Origin: Spirogloea muscicola
Taxonomy: Eukaryota > Streptophyta > Zygnematophyceae > Spirogloeales > Spirogloeaceae
Reading direction: 5' to 3'
NCBI GenBank assembly: GCA_009602725.1
Contig: WELB01000069.1
Location: 461,153 to 488,745 of the forward strand
Length of the DNA stretch: 27,593 bases
The notes under the pieces were generated by a model that did no database searches, was not told the DNA's origin, and worked only from the letters and a program-made list of their open reading frames with translations. A program made the position numbers and the translations under genes. Positions 7,562 through 15,347 of this stretch are shown here, in pieces (positions within the stretch are counted from its first letter, which is position 1; each line of letters begins with the position of its first letter).

Positions 7562-9260
7562 TATCGACGTCATTTCTCACCGACGCCTACTCGCATGACA
7601 GCCCCCCTGCAGATATCACCCGAGCCTTCAGCACCTTGGAGTGTGAGCTACACTCTCTCGGCCTCACAGTCCGCCCCGACAAATGTACGGCATGGTCGCC
7701 AGTCGGCATCCCTCCCACCCTTCAGCTTCCTGTGGGGTGCCAGACGCCCCCCCTAGAGATGGTGGTGCTTGGAGTCCCTCTGGGCGAGGCAGCTCATGTG
7801 GTGCAGGAGGTGCAGGCAACTATCGAGCGACAGTTAAAAACTCTCACAGCCCTCCCCACTTTGCATGACTCCCAGCTGGCTGTGCCATCCTAAACCGGTG
7901 CAACGTGGCCCAACGCCCCACCTACCTGCAGCGGGCAGTTCCTCCCACTACCGCTCTGGACGACATATATGCCGCTGCGGATGTCAGCCTCCAACAGGCT
8001 CTGCTCGGCCTCCTTGACCACCCGGCACTCCCTACGTCGCCTGCCCCGCTCCTCCAAATGACGCTCCCTGTAGGCAAGGGCGGCCTTGGCTGTCGCCCAC
8101 TGGCTTACCTGGCTCGCGCGGCACACCTGGGGTATTGGGCGCAAGTGGCCTCCACAGTTTTAACGCGCTTCATCAGGAGGGGTCAGCCAGTACTGGCACC
8201 AGCAATAGCTGGAGTGGCAAATGGGACCCTGCCCTTACAAGCCTCCCTCTCTGACGTTCGCAGAGACCTTCTCCGCTCCTTCCCATCACTTGCGGCAGAT
8301 CAGGTCGACTTTGCGGCGTGGGCAAGATGCTCTGATCTGAAGGCTCAAGCTCGTCTTTCACGCGCAGCCATTTAGCACGCCACAAGCCACCTCCAAGCTT
8401 CTGCTCGAGGAGGATGGGCGTGGGCTCTCTCGTCTCCACTCCATCAGCTCTCCGGGGGCGTCGGAGTGGCTCAACGCTTGCCGGTTTACGAATCCCTCCG
8501 GCTCTCCGACGACCTCTTCCGGACGGCTGTAACCACCATCTCGGCCTCCCTTCACTTTGTTTGGCTGGCATTCGACACAGTGAATGTGGCCATTATTCGG
8601 AGGATGAGATCTCTTTGGCAGCTCACATGCTTCGATGTGTCAAGGGAAGTGAACATACTGCCTCTCACAATCTTCTCAGAGACGCTATGTATGGCGTGAT
8701 GCGCGAGGCAGGTTATCATGCGGCCATGTAGGTGCCGGGCATCATGCCGGTACTCCAGAAGCGTGGCAGGCCTTACGTCAGGCGTCTGGATGTGGTGGCC
8801 ACCCCCCGGAGTGGTGGGCCTCGTCTTCTCCTCGACGTCGTTCCAGTCGACAACATCCAACCAGGGGCACCCACACCGACTGTGCCAGGTTGGGCGACAC
8901 ATCATGCGGAGAGGAAGAAGGAGAGGCACTGTAATGACCACCCCCGGGGAGACCACTTCTTCCCATGCGCCATGGACTATACGGCGGCTACGAAACAAAG
9001 TGGTCTTCCCTCCTCCATCGCCTGGCACTGCATGTCGAAGCCCGCAGACGTAGTCGGAGGATAGCTTAGGCCAGCGTCCCGCAAGCCATCGTTGCATGCT
9101 ATAGAATGCGGCCTTCATTGATTCTGCAGCGCTCCCAGGCACTCGCGATTCACCAGCGTGCTGGTCGTGCATTAGCCCAGGCTCATGGCTTCCGTGGCGG
9201 TGGTTTGGCTCCTCAGTATAGCTTGTCAGATATGCATGTGCTCACTCGGGGATATTAGTG
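7562..9260 (+). pseudogene. RLE-type non-LTR retrotransposon ORF, 3' part (RT thumb, CCHC finger, endonuclease)
   Basis: Longest LINE copy here. Domains in order: end of the reverse transcriptase (about 7562-8370; F-S-T-L-E-C-E-L, then SLGLTVRPDKC, then a G-x-G-G-L-G-C-R-P segment); CCHC finger (about 8575-8640; C-G-H, H-M-L-R-C); endonuclease core (about 8745-8850; RPYVRRLDVVAT, then GGPRLLLDVV with the Asp codon at 8834-8836); C-terminal domain ending SLSDMHVLTRGY at about 9258. The finger followed by a PD-(D/E)XK-like core is the layout of the R2, NeSL and Dualen/RandI-type elements. Lesions: a 1-base loss near 7885, a TAG at 8373-8375, a frame change near 8520-8540, and TAG at 8729-8731 where the 14519 copy has GAG. 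There is no 5' part of RT and no 5' UTR. Non-functional. Confidence 0.75.
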
Positions 9261-9350
9261 TCCCCCTTAGCCAGCTCATTACCCAGTTAACAGGACATTT
9301 GTAAGGCTAGATTTGGCCTCCCTTTCAATTTCATGCGCACCGCGCGCCTT
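9261..9350 (+). mobile_element. LINE 3' UTR and end
   Basis: Sequence shared with 15060-15140 (+), 7130-7190 (-) and the end of the 6077-6866 insertion (-): TGTCCCCCTTAGCCAGCT, GGACATTTGTAAGG, GGCCTCCCTTTCAATTTC, and CGCGCGCCTTCTCTCTC. Its recurrence at insertion boundaries marks it as the true 3' end of the family, or nearly so. Confidence 0.65.
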
Positions 9351-9480
9351 CTCTCTCTTTGTGTGCTTGTCTTTCTTAGCGCTTCCCCTGGCTCCTTCTC
9401 GTACTTTGTTTATTCTTTTTTTTGGGCTGTTTTGTTTAGCCCCTATCCTCAATGGGCGAGCCCTTTCTCCCTGAAGAACG
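9351..9480 (+). repeat. LINE 3' module (plus orientation)
   Basis: Plus-strand copy of the module seen on the minus strand at 1-107 and 462-600: CTTGTCTTTCTTAGCGCTTC, CTCGTACTTTGTTTATTC, a run of eight T's, a degraded stem (GGGCTGTTTTGTTTAGCCCC) and the box CTATCCTCAATGGGCGAG. It follows the LINE 3' end without a gap. Confidence 0.65.
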
Positions 9481-9559
9481 GGCTCTTGGGTCACCGTCTG
9501 CTTCAGCGTGCTTTGGACGTGCTGTTCTCCTTTAGCGTGGGAGCGCACTTTCTTTAGCG

Positions 9560-9755
9560 CTTTTCTGTGGCCCCTTCGAGCTTTGTTCGTTCAGCTTTCT
9601 GGAAGATGGCTCGCGCATAGAGGAAGAGGGGCTAGCAAAGCCAGCCCAGAAAAGAATGGACAATGTCCGCAGGCCTCAAAAGCCACAAAACTGGGCTGGC
9701 CACTCGCAGCCATCGCCCTCTACTGCAAGCGTTTACTCCTTGATATCCTGAGCCT
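9560..9755. repeat. Pair of opposed LINE 3' modules
   Basis: Two module pieces face opposite ways: a minus-strand one at about 9625-9680 (GGGGCTAGCAAAGCCAGCCC, then AAAAGAATGGACAATGT), and a plus-strand one at about 9695-9725 (ACTGGGCTGGCCACTCGCAG then CCATCGCCCTC). They sit directly upstream of the LRB copy 2 promoter region. No coding sequence is seen. Confidence 0.5.
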
Positions 9756-9923
9756 CATCAAGTGGGGGCGATGGAGGCGACCCCTTGAATGATGATTCGG
9801 CTGTGATTTTCGTGATGGTATAATGCATGCATGGATGGGTGAGGGCGAGAGCCGCTAGGGCGCACGCCCGCTCCCCCAAGCGGCGCGCCGTTTGTGGGCG
9901 CCCACCAGTAGCCCGCACCCACA
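9756..9923 (+). promoter_or_regulatory. LRB copy 2 upstream region / 5' leader
   Basis: Conserved with 15180-15347 (+) and 6874-7020 (-). Landmarks are GGGGGCGATGG at about 9764, the palindrome-rich TAATGCATGCATGGATGGG at about 9822, GGGTGAGGGCGAG, GGCGCGCCG and GGGCGCCCACC, then CCACAATGG at the start codon. CATGCATG resembles the plant RY element, which may be chance. There is no TATA box. Confidence 0.5.
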
Positions 9924-12900
9924 ATGGTGGTCAAGGCCGCCGCCTCCGGCTTCGACCCCAAGCGCCACGACTTCAGCTTCGCGTTCGACAATGCCAGCTT
10001 CTCAGACCGCGTCGTCCGGCTTGAGGTCGTGGCCTGCGCTGTGATTCAGCTTGATGGGCTGCCGCCGCAAGCGGCACTTCAGGGCAAGGACGCGGCTCCG
10101 CCGTCTACCGAAGGAGCGTGCGCGTCGCCAGGCCACCATGATGCCCCCTCTTCGGAGCGGGACTCTGGCTCGCAGCAAGGTAATTGCTGGGAAGTCCCAC
10201 AACCTGGAACTGGGCTGGCACTGCGAGTTATGGCGTTCAGGGACCGTAACCAATAAGACATCATTCTGACTAGCAGCGGCGTTTTATCATGCAGCAACTC
10301 CAAGCCAGGCTGTGAAGTTGCCTGGGACGTCAACGCCCTCTGCCCCCAAGATTGTCGAGCTGCGCCTGTCGTCTCCCATACTGGCATCGAAGTCTGCGTA
10401 CTTCCGGTCGGCATTCACTTCCGGCCTTAAGGAGAGTGCGATTGGTGCAGTGGTCAGCATCGAGGTCTCGCCCGACGGTTAGTCAAAGCACACATTGTTG
10501 CCACAGTCACACAGGTCATTGTCACAAGCGGCCTGCTCGGTCAAGGTTTGTACGAAGGCAGCACTTCATGTCTTGATTGCAATAGTAATGCTGACTTCAT
10601 GTGCAGAGGAACAACCTGTTACGGACTTGCTCCGGTTCATCTACACAGGTCAGCTTCCTGACATGCGCGTTCACAGCTCTGGGCAACTTTCGGGAGGACC
10701 TGGAAGGTTCAGACACCTGTGTGGGTGTAGCAACTTGATTGCTCTTCTCCCACTGTGGTGCATTGGGCCTCTACCTCGTGATCGGCAGGGCATTGGACAA
10801 AGACTGGGGAAAGGAGCTCATGCATTCCACCTTGTGCACAATTTTCGCAGGAGAATTGCCAAAGACTGCGAGTGGTCCACAATACCTCGTTCAGTTGTTC
10901 AAGGTTGCTGACAGATTTGGAGTCAGCGAGTGCATGTGACTCTGCCTTTACAGGCTGACCAATTTGGCAGATACAGTAGCAACATGCTGCCTGTATCTTG
11001 ACCTGTTGAGGACGGTGCAACATCACGGGTCTGGAAGTTCTCTCCTTCTCTTTCATGATGCCTGCTTATGCTCTAGTCAGATTCCACATTGTTCTTTGCA
11101 GCGTTCCTGCATAGCTCATGCATGCAGAGGATCTGACAGGTTTTTGAGATAGATACACAGATGACAGGTCAGGTGACAGGGTTCAGCTCTTGCACATTGC
11201 ACTTACTTGCAGGCAGGTTGAGTTGATGCTGACCTTGTAATCTGTATGCTCAGGGGCGTGGCGCAGCTGATAGAGAGGAGCCGTGACTTTCTTGTGAATC
11301 ACTTTTGGAACCTTGAACTAGCACACAAAGAGTCAGAGTTTCTGGGCTTGCCAATCTTAAGCATAAAGGTCTGACTGCTCCCGTTGTTGAATGTCAAAGT
11401 TTCCTCTTAGAAGGTATATGGTAGCCTTCTTCGCTTTTCAGTGTCTTCTATGCAAGTGCTGGACGTATAAGCAGCCTGTCACACCAGGTCGAGGTCTCGG
11501 AGCCTGTAATCTAGCTTGCTCATTCTTTTGCAGACTTTGCTGGCAAGTGATGAGCTGAATATCGAGAACGAGCAGACAGCATTTGCTGCGATGGTGGAGT
11601 TGGTGCGTCACGATTACTCAGACATGGCAGCAAGGAAGGAGGTAACTGCTCATCTCGCCAAGCATGTGAGATTTTCCTTGATGACAGGCGAGGAGTTAGA
11701 GGAGGTGATACTGAAGGCTCCGGAGATGGACAGTAAGTTCAGCTAAGCCCTTGTTACAGAGGCTACTAGCTTTCGCTCGTACAGGTGGGTGAGTAAATGC
11801 TTGGCTGCTCAAAGTTCTGGCTTAGATGCTGGCACTGGAATAATTATGAACGATCTGATGGTCAATGCCTGTGTTGTTGTTATTCACAACATCACAATAT
11901 CATCAGCAGATTATCCACTTCCGTGCCATACCTGGGCATTCGCCTGGCATGCATTGTGCAGCCTTGTCAGGCAACTGCAGCTGATGAAGGCGTCTGCCGA
12001 TCAGCATCGTCGTTTCTGGCAGCGTCGTTGGAATCGCAACTCCTGCGGTCATGTATATTATGACATCCATCTAAAGAGGTTCCAGGTACTCTATGCGACC
12101 TTGCACCTCACAATGTTTGACATTGCTTGGCACTGATTTGTGACTGAGGACATGTCAGTGTGCTGTATCGCATTGAAAGCAATCAGTGCTACCTGTTGAG
12201 GCAGTCAGAGATGATGATCTCCCACCTCTTGACATCAAGTACAGTGTCTCACTTTATGTTCGTACAAGCAAATAGTTTGACGCTCTGCTGGATACTTGGC
12301 TGGGCTACGAAGAGCTGGGCTTTGCCCTTAGCTGCATTTTATCTGAAACCTTAACATGCACTGTGAGTTCGACTCTGCAGGCACTAGCAATCAATGCAAC
12401 AGTACATTCTGCCAGCTTTGGTATTGGAGAACATGTTTTCTATCTGTCAGCTGGACGTGATCAAGGGGGGGGATGGAACAGAAACTCTTAGATTGAATTT
12501 ACATCTTGAGAATAGCCAAAATATATACCCTGAAATTCAGGTGAGGCATTGTCGTGGATTGCCAGCAGGACGTGAGTGCCACATTGGTCCTCCTCATTTG
12601 TTTGTGCTTACGAAATTATATCACATCGTCTTAGCCAGGACAGGTGACAGTGTGCATAATACACCAGTAAATCTCTGCAGGTATGAGTACAAGATTGAGG
12701 TTCTTGTGTATAGATGGTTGCTGCCGCTCTCAATGCATGTCTTACTTTGCAGGTGAGCTTTATCTTCTATGCAAAGAGGTGGCCTTGGGGCCACTATGAC
12801 TCCCTTGGGGACAAAGTGACAAAGGGGTTTGGCCGCAATGCAAGCTCCTGGGGATACCCTGGAATTCTGGGCAAGCCACTGAACTGGTCTGAAGTGGAGC

Positions 12901-12995
12901 TGGACAACACCACATACGTCAAAAACGATGTGATGTCTGTCTTTGTTGATGTCCACCTCTTGCAAAGTAACACAAACAAGCGACAAAAGACGTAG
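9924..12995 (+). pseudogene. LRB/POB1-like BTB-BACK protein, copy 2 (nonsense-bearing)
   Basis: Best-preserved full-length LRB-like copy (CUL3 ligase adaptor family). Exons seen: 9924-10179 (FAFDNASFSDRVVRLEV), 10277-10477 (BTB, KIVELRLSSPILASKSAYF, in frame from the usual acceptor), 10607-10648 (LLRFIYTG), 10851 onward (VADRFGVSECM), 11254-11368 (BACK, GVAQLIERSRDFLVNHF), 11534 onward (BACK, TLLASDELNIENEQTAF), then linker and C-terminal exons (about 11920-12087, 12380-12540, 12680-12700, 12752-12995) ending in TAG at 12993-12995. The C-terminal part (WGHYDSL, then TKGFGRN, then VMSVFVDVHLLQ) matches the end of plant LRBs. Lesions: TGA at 10937-10939, right after VSECM where copies 1 and 3 have ATA, and TAA at 11744-11746 where copies 1 and 3 keep CGG/CAA. 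Stop readthrough or alternative splicing is possible but unsupported. Confidence 0.82.
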
Positions 12996-12999
12996 CCAT

Positions 13000-13515
13000 T
13001 TCAGGTCATACTCAATTCCCTCCAGACTTACTAGGATCAACTTGGAGCAGGAGTCACCTCTTCGTGGCTCTATTTTAGTAGATAGGTGATGCTCCACAAC
13101 ACAGGAGCACGTGAATGGTAGGAGTGTCCTGATTGAAGGTACAATTGACTAATTATACTGGTAGGAAGCAGGAGGTTCCACATTTATGGTGCTCATCTCG
13201 ATGCAGCGTTTATCTTATTTGTTGTTGTCATTATCAATACTATATATATAGCTTGCAGTAACGTCTTGGTCAAATCGTCAAGGTCTCTGAAGTACGAAGT
13301 GCAAAGCATCTGAAGCTTGAGGAGCTCACGAGTCAGTCTGGTAAGTTGGGCGAGGTATGATTGTTACTTGCTACTCACTCAGGAGAAGCCACCTCAACTT
13401 TCAGATGGCAACCAGCAGAGGAAGTCCCTACTCAGTGCAGTCACCAGTCAGCTCAACAAATGCCCCACCCTTGGGCAAGCTGATCAAGGACGAGATCTCG
13501 CATCGACGTTGACAT
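13000..13515 (+). repeat. Downstream flank of LRB copy 2 (inverted copy at 2150-2640)
   Basis: Homologous to the flank of copy 1, without the ~192-bp insertion. It holds a short spliced-looking frame: LKLEELTSQS before a donor at about 13340 (GTAAGTTGGG), acceptor TTTCAG at 13399-13404, and a 108-base frame 13405-13512 beginning MATSRGSPYSV and ending KLIKDEISHRR and TGA. The KLIKDEIS end with its stop is kept in copy 1. I do not recognise the protein, and it may be only 3' flank. Confidence 0.45.
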
Positions 13516-13539
13516 ACATTAAGTTGTTATGTCTCCGCC

Positions 13540-13770
13540 ACTCACAGCCATCGCCCTCTCCTCAAAATTACTTGCTCCGAAAAGCGCTGTGAAAGAAGAA
13601 ACAAGAGGAAACAGCTATCCAGATGAAAGACAGTGAATACTGTGGCAATGTGTGGCAGTGGCTGTGAGAGGCCAGCCCAAAAAGGAATGAACGGGAATGG
13701 AAGGGGACGGTGGGCAAGGGTCCCCGAAGGGGCCGGGAAAGCCCAGGAGGAACGACATGAGCAAAAACGA
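13540..13770. repeat. LINE 3' module remnants
   Basis: Contains CACTCACAGCCATCGCCCTC at about 13540-13560, and a minus-oriented module at about 13660-13760 (stem TGGCTGTGAGAGGCCAGCC, then CCAAAAAGGAATGAACGGG). Small reading frames here are shadows with no motif. Confidence 0.5.
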
Positions 13771-13773
13771 TTC

Positions 13774-13970
13774 GTGTATTCGAAACAAACGAAGGCCAAA
13801 TGGCCAAGTACAAAAGCAAGCACATCTGAAGACCTACATCACCTACAGCAGATTGACCTGCTCAGTAATCACGGATCAATACATAAAGGTCGCTAAATCG
13901 ATGCCTGAATACTAGGGGTCAGATACGAAGCCCTTCTGCCACCGATTAGAGCTCGCCCAGCTTTCTGGTG
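13774..13970 (+). repeat. ~197-bp interspersed repeat, copy B
   Basis: Partner of 2645-2836 in the same orientation. It begins GTGTATTCGAAACAAACG and ends AGCTTTCTGGTG. It sits between two LINE 3' modules. It is 5 bases longer than copy A, partly from CCGATT near 13942. No coding potential. Confidence 0.65.
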
Positions 13971-13974
13971 GAGG

Positions 13975-14060
13975 GCATTAGAAGAAAGTGCTCGCCCATA
14001 CAGAAGGGGGGCTGGCAGAGCCAGCCCAAAAAGAATGGACAATGTCCAAAGCCAAAGAAA
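13975..14060 (-). repeat. LINE 3' module, hairpin 14009-14027
   Basis: Stem GGGCTGG 14009-14015, loop CAGAG, CCAGCCC 14021-14027, then AAAAAGAATGGACAATGTCC. It is preceded by GAAGAAAGTGCTCGCCCATA, the variant box that also appears near 17590. Its orientation is minus, as a 3' tail of the minus-strand LINE piece at 14060-14310. Confidence 0.65.
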
Positions 14061-14312
14061 GAGGAGCCGGGAAGGGCATTAGCCTGAGCACGCTGCAAAC
14101 AGGCCGAAACTCGTCGTCGCAAGAACGACAGAGATGCAGCTGGCAAGCCCATCTCAGCCGGAAACACATCCGCACGTCGTGTGAGCCTAGATTGGCAATG
14201 TTTTGAAGGAGGGTGTGGAAACGAGGACCCAGACAGCCAAAGATGTCGACAGCCGCTGGCAGGAGCTGATCGCATTGGGGGTAATCGGAGTAGTGCTGCA
14301 GCTTTCTTTGTT
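14060..14312 (-). pseudogene. LINE C-terminal fragment, minus strand
   Basis: The minus-strand frame holds HYSDYPQCDQLLPAAVDIFG, the counterpart of HYNDHPRGDHFFPCAMDIYG in the plus-strand copy at 14720-14790. MCFRLRWACQL-like sequence follows where the others have YRMRLSVSLQ. It is strongly diverged, so an old copy or a related subfamily. It meets the plus-strand piece head to head near 14312. Confidence 0.55.
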
Positions 14313-15140
14313 CTTTGTCCACCACCATCTCGGCCTCCCTCCACTTTGTTTGGCTGGCATTCGACAGTGTGAATGTGGCCATCGTTCGGAGGATGAGATC
14401 TCTTTGGCAGCTCACATGCTTCGATGTGTCGAGGGAAGTGAACGTAATGCCTCCCACAATCTTCTCAGAGACGCTATGTATGGCTTGGTGCGCGAGGCAG
14501 GTTATCATGCGGCCATGGAGGTGCCGGGCATCATGCCGGTACTCCAGAAGCGTGGCAGGCCTTACGTCAGGCGTCTGGATGTGGTGGCCACCCCCCGGGA
14601 GTGGTGGGCCTCGTCTTCTCCTCGTCGTCGTTCACATCGACGCATTCCAACCAGGGGCACCCACACCGACTGTGCCAAGTTGGGCGACACATCATGCGGA
14701 GAGGAAGAAGGAGAGGCACTATAACGACCACCCCCGGGGCGACCACTTCTTCCCATGCGCCATGGACATCTACGGCGGCTACGGAACGAAGTGGTATGCC
14801 CTCCTCCACCGCCTGGCACTGCATGTTGATGCCCACCGACGTAGTCGGGCGGGTAGCTTAGGCCATTCTAGCGTCCCACAAGCCATCGTTGCATGCTACA
14901 GGATGGGGCTATCATTGAGTCTGCAGCGCTCCCAAGCACTCGCGATTCACCAGCGTGCTGGTCGTGCATTATGGCTTCCGTGGTGGTGTTTGGCTCCTCA
15001 GTATAGCTTGTCAGATATGCATGTGCTCACTCGGGAATATTTAGTGTCCCCCTTAGCCAGCTTATTACCCAGTTAGAAGGACATTTGCAAGGCTAGACTG
15101 GCCTCCCTTTCAGTTTCATGCACACCGCGCGCCTTCTCTC
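14313..15140 (+). pseudogene. LINE zinc finger-endonuclease fragment, plus strand
   Basis: A 5'-truncated copy about 93 percent identical by eye to 8530-9350. CCHC finger CECGHRSEDEISLAAHMLRC at about 14370-14430, endonuclease core from RPYVRRLDVVATP, then one extra G in the run at 14592-14600 shifts the frame. The frame continues as GGPRLLLVVV and on to ALAIHQRAGRALW and SLSDMHVLTREY. The stop codon after the terminal Y is lost: the frame reads on to a stop at 15074-15076. The Asp conserved at this endonuclease position is Val (codon 14624-14626). The LINE 3' end follows to about 15140. Inactive. Confidence 0.75.
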
Positions 15141-15179
15141 CCTCCACTGGAAGCGTCCCTGATCTGGAATCCAGAGGCT

Positions 15180-15347
15180 GATCAAGAGGGGGCGATGGCT
15201 GCGACCCCTTGCATGATGACTCGGCTGTGATTCTCGTGATGGTACAATGCATGCATGGATGGGTGAGGGCGAGCGCGGCTAGGGCGCACGCCCGCTCCCC
15301 CAGGCGGCGCGCCGATTGTGGGCGCCCACCAAGAGCCCGCTCCCACA
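15180..15347 (+). promoter_or_regulatory. LRB copy 3 upstream region / 5' leader
   Basis: Near-identical to 9756-9923: GGGGGCGATGGCTGCGACCC, TACAATGCATGCATGGATGG, GGGTGAGGGCGAG, GGCGCGCCG, GGGCGCCCACC, then the ATG at 15348. A LINE 3' end (to about 15140) abuts it. Its regulatory role is inferred from position. Confidence 0.5.

Noticed and set aside
10649-10850. Continuation of the LRB BTB exon past FIYTG into QLPD
   Set aside because: The next exon begins GELPK/GEFPD and continues the BTB domain in phase, so the in-frame QLPD lies in an intron that happens to resemble the start of the following exon.
13542-13825. Overlapping minus-strand frames of about 85-93 codons
   Set aside because: They run across the junction of a LINE module and the ~197-bp repeat, have no motif, and are not conserved in repeat copy A; they are chance frames.
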